Part shown: piece by piece, positions 47,929 through 59,226 of the stretch
Layout: the number at the start of each line of letters is the position of its first letter
How positions within the stretch are numbered: position 1 is the stretch's first letter
NCBI GenBank assembly: GCA_963855995.1
Contig: OY979725.1
Coordinates: 806,001 to 870,000 of the forward strand
Origin: Muricea muricata
Taxonomy: Eukaryota > Cnidaria > Anthozoa > Malacalcyonacea > Plexauridae
Length of the DNA: 64,000 bases
Direction: 5' to 3'
Notes under the pieces: model-generated
Databases searched by the model: none
Seen by the model: only the letters and a program-made list of their open reading frames with translations
Told to the model about the DNA's origin: nothing
Made by a program: the position numbers and the translations under genes

Positions 47929-49260
47929 TTTTTACGATATAATGCTCTCTCGGGACTTGCACTTAGCTTTACGACCCACCGGTTCTTTCAAACCAGCCCG
48001 AAAAGAAAGAAATTGTAATTCCTTTCCGCCCCCGATCGGCCAGCAACACGAAACACTAACAAAGTTTACATTTCAGCGGGCGAGCACATGCCGCTATTAA
48101 TATATGCAGAATTTCCCCACCACTAAAATGGAATTTCTTTCTATTTCAACACGCAGCCAATCCCGTCGGCGCTGAAATTGCCTCAAATCCTCTTCAAACG
48201 ATGCGATATAATTTAAAACCCTCTGGCAACAGCTACTTAGTAATTCTACCGTGTTTTTCGTGTATTTTTGAGGTACACAGACCACAATATCATAAATGAG
48301 TTGTCATGAATGCATATTTCGGACATTCCATGCGAAAACTGATACATAACATCCGGGAGACGGCGACATTTACTGTAATCCAATTGGTTCCGCCGATATT
48401 TGTACACGTTTTTTAAATTGAACACTTTTGGAAATTGGATTTGGAACATATACGTAATTTTGGCGAAATTTAGCGTCTTTCTACACGAAAGCATTGCATG
48501 TCCAATACGCCGCGAAAGTTATTCTAAAAGACATTAAAGGCGCAAAAAATGCAGAACAGAGTCAACAACAAACCGCAAAGCGGTGACGCCAATGGCGGCG
48601 TCTCCGATTACATGATGATTCATGTTTGCGGGCGGTTTTATAACTATCGTCACTGTGGGAGAGTACTTTACGAATTTTCCTGTTAATTGATCACGTAACG
48701 GAGCTTTGATAGAGCCAAATCAATTTCCATGCACTTATAGACGCTAGGTGTTCCAGTTACCCAAGGGGTTTAATCACTGTATTCAGTAGCTAGTTCTACT
48801 GTACACTTTTTGCAGGCCCGACCAGATTCTGGGTATTTTATTTAGAGTATACCACGTTTAGAGTGGAACTACGGGTATTTCGTATCCTTTTTAGGTATAC
48901 AAAGATAAGCGTATATTGCCTAATGTGTTTGATCAGTGGTTTGATCGTGTGCCAGAATGAAATTCTCTCAGATAAAAAGCCAGGATCTGCAATCTTGGAC
49001 ATAACTCGTTGAGATTGTTCTCCACGCTAAGCAAATTAGTTTCTCTCCATTATAAATTCTGAGCAAAGCTACGTTCTTGCCTCGAAACCCCCTCTCCCCC
49101 CATTCAATGTTGATCGAGTTGTTTGGTGGTTCTTTACAACATTGAAACGGGGAGGGGTTGATGAAGTCTGTGTCACGAATACGAATTGTCCCCAGTATAT
49201 TGGACTAACTCTCTCAAGAGTTTTGTCCAAGATTGTAGTGGCGTGAACTGAAGCTTCTTT
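47929..49260. other. Spacer upstream of SETD2
   Basis: No protein-like ORF was found. The first few hundred bases must include the SETD2 promoter and 5' UTR; they are locally GC-richer around 47,960-48,020 and 48,540-48,660. No specific motif was identified. Confidence 0.4.
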
Positions 49261-49263
49261 GCT

Positions 49264-49775
49264 CGTAAAATCGGGTAAGTGCCTATGAAACGAAATTTTC
49301 TCCGACAATTTTCTTATTGCCTTGGAAAGATCAGTCAAAATCACTGTAAAACTTCTTCGATAGAATTTTTGTAACCGCCTTACTTTTCGAGATATTCAAT
49401 TTGATTTGATTTGAAAATGACACAACCAGTGACGTCATACTGCATAATCACTTTTCAAAAAGCTGAATTAATTTAAAAAGTACTTAAGATATAACACCTA
49501 AATACCCAGGTCTGGATGTTAAGCATGGCCTACACACATGTAAGTGTAGTTTTAGTTATTTTCCACTATTATATGCTACAAAATAAGCAATCTAACAGTC
49601 GCTCATTATGCAGTATGACGTCACTGGTTGTGTCATTTTCAAATCAAATAAAACTGAATATCTCGAAAAGTAAGGCAGTTACAAAAATTCTATCAAAGAA
49701 GTCATACCGTGATTTTAACTGATCTTTCCAATGCAATAAGAAGATTGTCGGAGAAAATTTCGTTTTATAGGCACT
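49264..49775. mobile_element. Large foldback element with about 180-bp arms
   Basis: The left arm (about 49,264-49,448) and right arm (about 49,595-49,775) are inverted copies sharing AGTGCCTATGAAACGAAATT, TTGTAACCGCCTTAC, CGAGATATTCAATTT and CAACCAGTGACGTCATACTG. A spacer of about 145 bp separates them. The short ORFs that start MILTDLS on opposite strands are the two arms. The right arm abuts the start of the duplicated SGNH block. Confidence 0.85.
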
Positions 49776-49786
49776 TTAATACACAG

Positions 49787-52190
49787 TCTTTACATAGTGC
49801 AATCTTCAAATGTGCCATAATACAGCACCGGCAGACACCGAGTGAGTTTAACAGGTTATCAACGGAAAAATTGTTTCAAAATTGTCATTCCAAAAGATTG
49901 TAACAATGGCATATGATGCAAGGAATTTAAATGGGATATATATTACCAAACCACGCAGATTTGGACGTATTATGAACAACTTTGATGGTATAACAGCTTA
50001 GAAATTTTTAGACAGTTATCAAGAATATTTCTGGACAATTTGACATCAAATTTTGATATCTAATTAATCAATGACTAGTTTACCTGAAAACAATATTGAT
50101 TAGCGAAAATGACAGCAATTGCAGCATTAAAAATGACAGCAATTGTAGCATCAATAATGACGCAATTTATTCTTATTCTTTTTAGATACATGTGATTCGT
50201 GGTGGATTTGCGAAGCTGAGAGTGCAAAATAATTTCGGCAGTCGAAACCGTCATTATAATACGTGATTAGATCGTGTTTGTTTTTAAATCACAATTTCAA
50301 ACAAATAGAAAAAAAATCTAATTCTCAACGGAAGATGCAGATTTTCGCGCTCTTGTGTATAACGTTTACCATTCTAATTTGTACCTCAAGTTCTAGATCT
50401 CTAGAAAAACTTCAGGTCGAAAGTAGTATATCAAGCGACGAACGTACTCATTTCCAATCAGATGAAGCGAGTAGCCGTGAAATAAAGACCGATGCGCTGC
50501 TTTCAGATAAAACTTTGGCAAAACTTGCAGACGCTATGCGTGTTCACCCGGCCACACTGTGGAAACTCAAACATCGCTTCAAATCTGGACAAGATTTACA
50601 TATTGACGAGTCTAAATTCAAGGAGTTCATAGACTATCCGCATAGCGAAAGACTGCTCAAAAAATTATTTAAAGTTTTAAAAGGGGAGGATGTATTCTTG
50701 GCTGTGATTGGAGGCTCAAATTCAGGAGGGGCAGGCGTACAGGAGGACGAAGAGGGGGGAGCGGAGGGAATTTTTCCTTTCGTCATCACTGATTGGTGGG
50801 CGAAGGCAATCACTCCAATAACTGGCTCGGAACTACGGCTGAACCTAGTCAGCATTGGTGGTACTGGAAGCTACTTTTATCAGTATTGTCATCATGCCTA
50901 CCTTGAAAACAACCCCGACATGGTGATGCTCGAGGCTTCTGTAAATGACGTCGCCATCACAAAACCAGCCAATGTTCACAGATGCACTGCTTTGGAACAA
51001 CTTACACGCCAACTCTTGTTATACCCTAGCGAATCGGCGCTCATTTATGTAAACCTATACAATCCAGGAACACAAGACAGAAAATGCGAAAATCTTGATG
51101 ATTATGGTCAAAGAGCATTATCACAAGCCTACAAGATAACATCTATCAGATGGCGCGACCTTGTTTGCCCGGTGACAGATCAAAATATCCGTAAGCCAAT
51201 CACTGGTGTCAATGTAGCGAGTCGTGACTCGAATCACATCAACTTGCTTGGCCACGCACAAATATCACTGATGTTTATTAACATAATTCGCGACGTTCTA
51301 CTAAAGCTTATGACGGGCACAAAGCTTGCGGTCAGCAATTCACCAGCACCAAAGTTACCAAAGCCTTTATACATTAAGGATCAAGACAAACTCATTTCCA
51401 TGCCACATTGCTGGACCACAATTACACCAAACTATTCAAAACCTATACACAACAATTTTAATGTGCAAGTCGTGAAGCACCATATGTTCCAGTACTGGTC
51501 CTTAATTCCCATGGGTTATGAATGCAAGTGGCCTGTTTGTCGCACTGACGCATTTGGTGGTTGGATAGGCTCAACGACTGGGGCAAGGTTGATTGTTTCA
51601 TTTACTGTCCCGCAGCCGGCTCCGGGATATTTGCCTAAAGCTTGGTCAGTAGCCTTTGCTACGAGAACATGCAGTTACTGTGGCAAGGCTAAGGTGTGGA
51701 TTGATAACGATTTTGACAATGGAATTATTGTTGATAACAACATTAATGTGGCTTGGACCTCTGTAAATATAGTGGCACTGCGTGTAAAACCGGGGGAGCA
51801 TACCTTAACGATAAATGTGCTAGAACCGGCAAATGTCACCTTAGCTGGGGTAATGTTGGGTCCACCAGATGGATCATACTAGCTATTGGTTGTTGTGGTG
51901 GGGTCATGGGGGGTATCATAGTCATGATTATAAACTTGTTCATTTGTCTATTTATTTGCAATTCGTATTGTTCATTTGTAATATGGTGTCGTTCTGGTTC
52001 TCAATGGACCAGTTAAAGTAAACTATAGACAATCCAAAGACAGCTGGATAGAACTAGTCTCCTGAACGGCTGCAGGAAACTGGCATAGAACTGGTTTACT
52101 GTGGTTACTTAAACAAACTATCCAGCTTAATTTGAGTTCAGTTCATTCCTCTGACATGCAATCTATAATCAAACTAGGTTACCAGCAAGG
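49787..52190 (+). repeat. Tandem duplication unit 1 (promoter plus SGNH gene)
   Basis: The start (TCTTTACATAGTGCAATCTT), about 550 bp of upstream sequence, the whole gene and the 3' flank recur at 52,869-55,085. The 3' flanks match through GGTCATGGGGGGTATCAT, then unit 1 has about 140 bp that is absent from unit 2 before similarity resumes near GAGTTCAGTTCAT. Confidence 0.9.
50335..51882 (+). CDS. Secreted SGNH-hydrolase-like protein, copy 1
   Basis: A single-exon 515-aa protein starting at the ATG at 50,335. That ATG opens a signal peptide (MQIFALLCITFTILICTSSS). The open frame continues upstream to 50,263, but only from a GTG, which a eukaryote would not use. The SGNH blocks are visible: the nucleophile Ser in GGSNSGG (Ser128), Gly in SIGGTGS, Asn204 in EASVND, and Asp298/His301 in RDSNHINLLGH. 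This suggests an esterase, lipase or carbohydrate-deacetylase fold. The C-terminal about 165 residues form a separate Cys-containing region (HCWTTITPN, CKWPVC, TCSYCGKAKVW) that looks like a beta-sandwich. I do not know the substrate. It is one of a tandem pair with its upstream region also duplicated. Confidence 0.85.
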   Translation: MQIFALLCITFTILICTSSSRSLEKLQVESSISSDERTHFQSDEASSREIKTDALLSDKTLAKLADAMRVHPATLWKLKHRFKSGQDLHIDESKFKEFIDYPHSERLLKKLFKVLKGEDVFLAVIGGSNSGGAGVQEDEEGGAEGIFPFVITDWWAKAITPITGSELRLNLVSIGGTGSYFYQYCHHAYLENNPDMVMLEASVNDVAITKPANVHRCTALEQLTRQLLLYPSESALIYVNLYNPGTQDRKCENLDDYGQRALSQAYKITSIRWRDLVCPVTDQNIRKPITGVNVASRDSNHINLLGHAQISLMFINIIRDVLLKLMTGTKLAVSNSPAPKLPKPLYIKDQDKLISMPHCWTTITPNYSKPIHNNFNVQVVKHHMFQYWSLIPMGYECKWPVCRTDAFGGWIGSTTGARLIVSFTVPQPAPGYLPKAWSVAFATRTCSYCGKAKVWIDNDFDNGIIVDNNINVAWTSVNIVALRVKPGEHTLTINVLEPANVTLAGVMLGPPDGSY

Positions 52191-52868
52191 TAGGGAATGC
52201 TGCGGAGCCTTAATTATGTTATAGGTTATTGAAAAATGACATTTATACAACCCAACATATATTCAGTGGGATAGAGTGCATTACTAGCCCGCCAGTACAT
52301 TACTAGCTCGGCCTTGACTCAGTTTGTCTGCCAGAATGTATTATGTTTCAGGCTGGCTTAAGCATAAGGGGTCAAAAGGGTCGACAAAGTCAAAAGCGCT
52401 AACGACTTTCTTACAGCTACAGTGAACTCTGAAATACTTTGTTGTTGTATAATTATGTTTGTTGGAAATATTTGCTAGATCACAAACACACGAAATTTAA
52501 AACTGTCATAATTCCACAACAAATAATGTCGCGTGAACAGCAGATGCGTTTTAGAACATAACATAAACATGAATATATTATGCGGCGTTTCTGTTTAACT
52601 GTGCCTGTAGTTTGTTAACTTTGAATATAGTTGACTATTAGCACAAATGGTAATGTAGGAAAATATTATTGACAAAACAAACGCGCTTTAATACAATTTG
52701 CTAGACGCAATATTATCAAAAAGCAAGTACATTTAATAAAATTCCACTGCAATTTAATACGAGTTTAATACTGTCGTGCGAATAACAAACTCGTTTTAAA
52801 TTATAGTACTTGACACGAAAAAAAAATTATTTGCTCGTAACATCGGCGCTCATATGGCTTTTCATACA
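52191..52868. other. Spacer between the two duplicated units
   Basis: AT-rich, with no convincing ORF and no repeat shared with the other families here. It shows where the first unit ends and the second begins. Confidence 0.4.
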
Positions 52869-55085
52869 TGGTCTTTACATAGTGCAATCTTCAAATATGC
52901 CATAATACAGCACCGGCAGACACCGAGTGAGTTTAACAGGTTATTAACGGAGAAATTGTTTAAAAATTGTCATTCAAAAAGAATGTAACAATGGTATATG
53001 ATGCAAGGAACTTAAATGGGACAAAAACTACAAAACCACGCAAATTTGGACATATTATGAACGAGTTTGATGGTATTACAGCTTTCACAATTTTTAGACA
53101 GTTATCAAGAATATTTCTGGACAATTTGACATCAAAGTTTGACATTTAAATAAAAAGTCAATTAATCAATGAATCACTGGTTTACCTGAAGGAAATATTA
53201 GCGAAAATGACAGCATTGTAGCATTAATAATGACGCAATTTATTTTTACTCTTCTTACTAGATACATGTGATTCGTGGTGGATTTGCGAAGCTAAGATTG
53301 CAAAATAATTTCGGCAGTCGAAACCGTAATTATAATACGTGATTAGATTGTGTTTGTTTTTGAATCACAATTTCAAACAAAAAGAAAAAAAATCTAATTC
53401 TCAACGGAAGATGCAGATTTTCGCGCTCTTGTGTATAACGTTTACCATTCTAATTTGTACCTCAAGTTCTAGATCTCTAGAAAAACTTCAGGTCGAAAGT
53501 AATATATCAAGCGACGAACATACTGGTTTCCAATCAGATGAAGCGAGTAGCCGTGAAATAAAGACCGATGCGCTGCTTTCAGACAAAACTTTGGCAAAAC
53601 TTGCAGACGCTATGCATGTTCACCCGGCCACACTGTGGAAACTCAAACATCGCTTCAAATCTGGACAAGATTTACATATTGACGAGTCTAAATTCAAGGA
53701 GTTCATAGACTATCCGCATAGCGAAAGACTGCTCAATAAATTATCTAAAGTTTTAAAAGGGGAGGATATATTCTTGACTGTGATTGGAGGCTCGAATTCA
53801 GGAGGGGCAGGCATACAGGAGGACGAACAGGGGGGAGCGGAGGGAATTTTTCCTTACGTCATCACTGATTGGTGGGCGAAGGCAATCACTCCAATAACTG
53901 GCTCGGAACTACAGCTGAACCTAGTCAGCATTGGTGGTACTGGAGCCCACTTTTACCAGTATTGCCATCATGTTTACCTTGAGAACAGCCCCGACTTGGT
54001 GATGCTGGAGGCATCAGTGAATGACGTCGCTATCGTACAAGGAGCCGATGTTCACAGATGCACTGCTTTGGAACAACTTACACGCCAACTTTTGTTATAC
54101 TCTAGCGAACCGGCGCTCATTTATGTAAACCTATACAATCCAGGAACACAAGACAGAGGATGCGAAAATCTTGATGATTATGGTCAAAAGGCATTATCTC
54201 AAGCCTACGAAATAACATCTATCAGATGGCGCGACCTTGTTTGCCCAATGACAGATCAAAGTATCCGTAAGCCAATCACTGGTGTCAATGTCGCGTGTCG
54301 TGACTTGACTCACATAAACTTGCTCGGCCACGCACAAATATCACTGATGTTTATTAACATAATTCGCGACGTTCTACTAAAATTCATGACGAGTACAATG
54401 CTTGCGGTCAGCAATTCACCAGCGCCAAAGTTACCAAAGCCTTTGTACATTAAGGATGAAAACAAACTCATTTCCATGCCACATTGCTGGACCACAATTA
54501 CACCAAACTATTTAAAACCTATACACAACAATTTTAATGTACAAGTCGTGAAGCACCATTTGTTCCAGTACTGGTCCTTAATTCGCATGGGTTATGAATG
54601 CAAGTGGCCTGTTTGTCGTACTGACGCATTTGGTGGTTGGATAGGCTCAACCATTGGGGCAAGGTTGATTGTTTCATTTACTGTTCCGCAGCCGGCTCCG
54701 GGATATTTGCCTAAAGCTTGGTCTGTAGTCTTTGCCACGAGAACATGCAGTTACTGTGGCAAGGCTAAGGTGTGGATTGATAACGATTTTGACAATGGAA
54801 TTATTGTTGATAGCAAGATTAATTCGGCTCGGACCACTGTAAATATAGTGGCACTGCGTGTAAAACCGGGGGAGCATACCTTAACGATAAATGTGTTAGA
54901 ACCGGCAAATGTCACCTTAGCAGGGGTAATGTTGGGTCCACCAGATGGATCATACTAGCTATTATTGGTTGTTGTGGTGGGGTCATGGGGGGTATCATGT
55001 GTTAAAGTTTGTGGTTAAACAAACTATCCCGTAACTTACTTCGAGTTCAGTTCATCCTTCTGACAAGCGTTCTATAATTAAAAGG
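52869..55085 (+). repeat. Tandem duplication unit 2 (promoter plus SGNH gene)
   Basis: Second copy of the block at 49,787-52,190, in direct orientation. The upstream 540 bp and the coding region align closely with unit 1. Most differences are single bases, with a few short indels outside the coding region. Confidence 0.9.
53411..54958 (+). CDS. Secreted SGNH-hydrolase-like protein, copy 2
   Basis: 515 aa from the ATG at 53,411, the same length as copy 1 with no indels. The signal peptide, nucleophile block GGSNSGG, EASVND and the DxxH block (now RDLTHINLLGH) are kept, so both copies look catalytically intact. Amino-acid changes cluster in some loops: for example SIGGTGAHFYQYC against SIGGTGSYFYQYC, VQGADVHRC against TKPANVHRC, and NVACRDLTH against NVASRDSNH, next to the catalytic elements. 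This hints at altered substrate preference (inference). The coding sequence is uninterrupted. AATAAA at 55,171 is a candidate poly(A) signal. Confidence 0.85.
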   Translation: MQIFALLCITFTILICTSSSRSLEKLQVESNISSDEHTGFQSDEASSREIKTDALLSDKTLAKLADAMHVHPATLWKLKHRFKSGQDLHIDESKFKEFIDYPHSERLLNKLSKVLKGEDIFLTVIGGSNSGGAGIQEDEQGGAEGIFPYVITDWWAKAITPITGSELQLNLVSIGGTGAHFYQYCHHVYLENSPDLVMLEASVNDVAIVQGADVHRCTALEQLTRQLLLYSSEPALIYVNLYNPGTQDRGCENLDDYGQKALSQAYEITSIRWRDLVCPMTDQSIRKPITGVNVACRDLTHINLLGHAQISLMFINIIRDVLLKFMTSTMLAVSNSPAPKLPKPLYIKDENKLISMPHCWTTITPNYLKPIHNNFNVQVVKHHLFQYWSLIRMGYECKWPVCRTDAFGGWIGSTIGARLIVSFTVPQPAPGYLPKAWSVVFATRTCSYCGKAKVWIDNDFDNGIIVDSKINSARTTVNIVALRVKPGEHTLTINVLEPANVTLAGVMLGPPDGSY

Positions 55086-55170
55086 TAAATGACAACCTTT
55101 CAAAAAAGTAAATCATGTTCTTGAGGAGCTCTTTAATTTCACTAGTTGTCTAACCAATTACAAATGTTAA

Positions 55171-55176
55171 AATAAA
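55171..55176 (+). terminator. Candidate poly(A) signal of SGNH copy 2
   Basis: AATAAA about 210 bp after the stop codon of the second copy. It is positional evidence only. Confidence 0.3.
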
Positions 55177-55620
55177 TACAATATAGAAGATATTTAAGTG
55201 TAAAATTTAATAGAACTATGGGATACCTTGGGAGATTTTCCAACTTCATCACGATCAATATAAGTTGATTTCACGAGTTAAGTCACTTCTAATAAAAATC
55301 TCGCATAATTAATCATTTTAATTATGTTTTTTTCATGTAAATTAAGGCTGTTCACTTATTTTTTCAGTTTTTGAACCTTTTTTTTTTGAAAAAATCTCGT
55401 CATGGAGATTTGGAAAACTTTAAATTAGTTACCAGGTCACCGGAACTCGCGCACGCTGTGATCAATTTCAAAATTCAAAACATCGGGTCAATAGTATTGC
55501 ACTATTCTTCCTATTTTAAACCATATTTTACATTTTAAGCCTCCTGTTTTTTATAATATGGTATATTCTGCGTGAAACTAAGAATTGAAATAGGAGCGAA
55601 AGCCTGATTAAAGAACGAAA
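55177..55620. promoter_or_regulatory. Presumed ING 5' flank
   Basis: AT-rich spacer before the ING start codon; it must contain the promoter. No TATA box or known site is called. The last 60 bp before the ATG would be 5' UTR. Confidence 0.3.
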
Positions 55621-58258
55621 ATGACGTCCTTTAGTAATGGAGACCAGGCAATCTCATCTACAAGTAGTTACGTTGAGACCTATATGGATTGTAAGTATTT
55701 GTATTCTGAGGTATAGATGTTAATTTTGTATAAGGTATTTCTGCATTGGTTAGATCACTGTAATGTTTAATGCATCAGACAGTGTGATTTCAAATGTAAA
55801 GCCATATAATCATAGATACTGTCATCAATTAATACATTTCAAAAGCATTTCAAGATTTGATGTAATCAAATTTCTTATAATGATGTCAAATGTTACTTGA
55901 TATTTGATTGGCTTAGCATTTTTCCTGAAACTTTTCGAACCCACATTGCACGTCATGAGAAAAGTGTATTGAGACATTATCTGTCTGTGCCCCCTCCCCA
56001 CCTACCTGTGTAATGCTGTACAATTTTAATACCTTAAGATGTTGAGGCACTGCCAGACGACTTACAGAGAGACATTTCCCAAATGCGTGAGCTTGATATG
56101 TTATACCAAGGTTTGTAATTCACAATAAAGGAGCATGCAGTAAAAACGATGTATCTGTAATTGAATCTGTGACTTCATTAAGTCGAAGTTTGTATTTGTA
56201 TACCAGATTTACACTTGTAAATTAGTGTGCTGTGTGTACACCACCCTACAAAGTTGTACGTCGTTTTAAAATTTGTTTCTAGAAAAGCTACGAGAAATTG
56301 GCCGTCTGATAGATACATACTATCAGAGAAAGGAGTCATCAGTTCGAAAACGCTGTTTGATAAACATTCAAAGATGTTTAGTGAAAAGCCAAGAGCTGGG
56401 TGATGAAAAATTACAACATGTTTCACACATGATGGATATGGTAAAGAATTGACAAATTATGCTAAATCTTACATACTTAGTTATGGACACATGTGGCAAA
56501 AGTTGATACTGGCACAACACAGTCACAGAGTATACCATTTCAGTCAAAAGTTGGAAAACTGAATTTCAATAATATTACATTGTACATGTTTTTAACTATG
56601 CAAGTCTTATCAAAAAACTGTTCCCTTGTTTAGGAGGGTTTTCATTTGTTATAAAACTGCACATTAAGCCGCCCTAAATTGCTGTTGATTGAGAACATAG
56701 AATACAAGTACCACACTAGATAAAATGAAAAGAATGCCAAGCTAACTTATACTGGAAACGTTTTCACGTAGGTGGACACAAAAAGCCGCCAAGTTGAGAT
56801 TGAAATGGAGTCAGCTGAACTGAGAAGTGATCAAACCCCAAGCATCCCAATGAAACAAGAAACACAAGGTTATCTTAGCACCTTAAACCTAAAAGCAAAC
56901 ATTCAAAATCTCTGTGCCATTGTATTCTTCAGCATTAATCCTTTTAAAGTTTGAATGAGGAATACTCATTAGCACAGCTGGAAGGAGCATCCTAAATTTA
57001 GTAACATGGTGAAGTCTGGTTGCAAAATATTGTAAAATGTGAAAAACATAGCCCTGTGAAGTTTGCAAATCTTGTATACACATTTTGAAATCTGATTACA
57101 CTTTTCCCACATAGTACAAAAGTATACAAAATTTGCAAACTTCACAGGAATATATTTTACACTGTTTTGCAACCAAATGTCACAATTTTACAAAATTTAG
57201 GATGCTTTTTCCAGCTGTGCTAATGAATATTCCTAATTCAAAAGTTTGTCTAAAAGGATAATCGTCCATTGCAATATCTACATATCATTGATCATCAAGA
57301 TATTAGCATCCAGTGATAATATTTGTATAAATTGACAAAACATTTTAGATGATCACGACACAACTCAGAGAACAAGTGAAAAAATAAAAACTACAAGTAT
57401 GTATTGTATTTACTTTTTGAAATTTGAGGGGAATAAATGTAAAACTGTCTTGAAATGCCTGAAGAGCTGAGCACCAACCGCATCTGATTTTGTCTTGATC
57501 GACAGGAAATCGTCGTCGACTTCACGAGAAAGTGAAGCAAGAAACCGATGTGGAAAATCCAGAAAAACCCTCAAATTCTGCAGAGAATCCAAAACCACCA
57601 AAGAAAAAGAAATTCAATCGCAAGTAAGAAATGGTTCAGTTTGTATGATTGTGCTGTAAAATAAAGCACACCTAACATTTGTAGGCAGCTGGAATTTAAT
57701 TTTCCCGCAACACTGAAAGTTATACTCTCCTTATATTACACAGAAAGAAAAAGGAAAATAGTTCACCAACACCAGATATTCCAATTGATCCAAATGAACC
57801 TACATATTGTCTGTGCAATCAGGTAACACTAATCATGTTAAGCCTGTAATATGCCAATGTAAAACACATCAAATCACATCAACACAAAATATAGTATATC
57901 AAGTATTATATGTTTGTTCCATTTAAATACAGGTTTCTTATGGTGAAATGATAGGCTGTGATAATGAAGGGGTGAGTGTAGTATAAAACTAAAGATAACT
58001 ATGTTGGCTGGTAAATGCTATGTTTTATCATATGTTTCTCATTGTACCTTCAGTGCGAGATCGAATGGTTTCACTTCCAATGTGTCAATTTATCTTCGAA
58101 ACCCAAAGGACGATGGTAAGTCAAGTACTAATTGTGACTAGGTTTGAATACATATTAATATTCATTATCTCTTTTTCAGGTACTGTCCAAAATGTAGTCA
58201 AGAAAGACAGAGGAAAAAGTCGGACAAAAATGACAAGAATGATAAATCAGAAAAATAG
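55621..58258 (+). CDS. ING1: Inhibitor-of-growth (ING1/ING2-type) PHD protein, 10 exons, 273 aa
   Basis: Chromatin reader subunit of histone deacetylase complexes. Exons: 55621-55690, 56039-56110, 56283-56440, 56772-56868, 57349-57396, 57506-57623, 57744-57822, 57933-57971, 58054-58115, 58180-58258. Phases agree and the stop is TAG. The N-terminal ING domain (about residues 17-110) has [20 protein letters not shown] and [12 protein letters not shown] lysine-rich linker follows ([15 protein letters not shown]), then [20 protein letters not shown]. The PHD finger (about 209-253) has Cys4-His-Cys3 ligands, and Tyr, Met (GEMIGC) and Trp (EIEWFHF) at the positions that recognise H3K4me3 in ING1/ING2. 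Length is close to human ING1 (279) and ING2 (280). The DxPIDPNEP stretch is closer to ING1, but it may be the ancestor of both. A basic tail may bind phosphoinositides. Confidence 0.95.
56936..57275. mobile_element. Palindromic element E, complete-looking copy in ING intron
   Basis: An imperfect palindrome of about 330 bp. The left half has CATTAGCACAGCTGGAAGGA and GGTTGCAAAATATTGTAAAA; the right half carries the inverted TTTTGCAACCAAA and TCCAGCTGTGCTAATGAATA. It is related to the copies at 34.57-35.18 and 36.1-36.36 kb. No target duplication was resolved. Confidence 0.8.
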
Positions 58259-59226
58259 AATATTCTGTTGTGTATATTATATATAATGTGTGTTTAATGC
58301 ATGTTGTTTTGTATTTTATTGAAAATGAGCAATTTAGCTAACATTGTGTGTGGATGTTACATAGCAGCAAGCATAAACAAGAGGTCCTTAACCTACACCC
58401 AGGGCTGAGGTAGCATGTTACACAACCAGAAATGCCAGAGATTTGATGCAAGACTCTACCAACCATGCAACTTTGCATCTAATTCTGTCATGTTTGTGAA
58501 AATCAGACTTGACATTTCAATACTATCTTCAAGTTGATGAAACAACTTGCATAATGTTTGCGGATGAATTAATGCATCAAATCTGTTGACAACTGGCAGC
58601 AGACTTACCGTCATCACAAATAATCTGCATCCCAATATTGGCTTGATGCCTGCGAGGCAACAAACGTGCACATTTTGTGCAATTTGTACAAGACTTTGTT
58701 ACGGAATCTAAAATTTAATTCTACTAGTACTTATTTGCTCTCACACTTTTAATTTGACTGAACCACATAACAAAAGATTGTGCTGTCATAGTACACTAGT
58801 GATTTAATCAATAAAGTGTTATTGAACGTTCTGTGCAAGCAAGCAAAATTTTCAATACAAATGTCCAGCATTTACTTTAAAATATTCAAATTTACAATCT
58901 ATACAATAATATATGAGATAAAAACGTATGTTTGTTTAGGAATATAGATATATATATACGCTTGCTACTGTATATGTCTTTTAATTTACAGTTATTATAT
59001 CTAAAGTTCCCAAACCTAATGAAATAGGTGGATTGCCATATGCCGACAGTCGAATGGTCAATAGATGGTTCCTCATGCAATTTGCTGCTTATAACCACAC
59101 GTGTATAGCCGAGACAAACACCATTTTTTCCTGAAGATAGTTCTTGCAAAATTCAGTAAGTTATCACAGACATGATATTGACACGTAAACACCAGGCAAA
59201 ACTGCTCATATATGATTACTAGAAAT
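58259..59226. other. Convergent spacer between ING and DAPP1-like gene
   Basis: Holds the 3' UTRs of both genes. AATAAA at 58,810-58,815 is a candidate ING poly(A) signal. No ORF of interest was found. Confidence 0.4.

Noticed and set aside
50263-50334. 24-codon N-terminal extension of the SGNH protein (also at 53,339)
   Set aside because: It begins at GTG with no ATG. The ATG at 50,335 opens a proper signal peptide.
51753-52016. ORF ending in a hydrophobic stretch overlapping the SGNH 3' end
   Set aside because: It is out of frame with the gene, starts inside it and is not preserved in the second copy.
52967-53149. 60-aa ORF upstream of SGNH copy 2 (MVYDARNLNGTKTTKPRKFG)
   Set aside because: The matching region of unit 1 has substitutions and a stop in the same frame, so it behaves as duplicated upstream DNA rather than a conserved exon.
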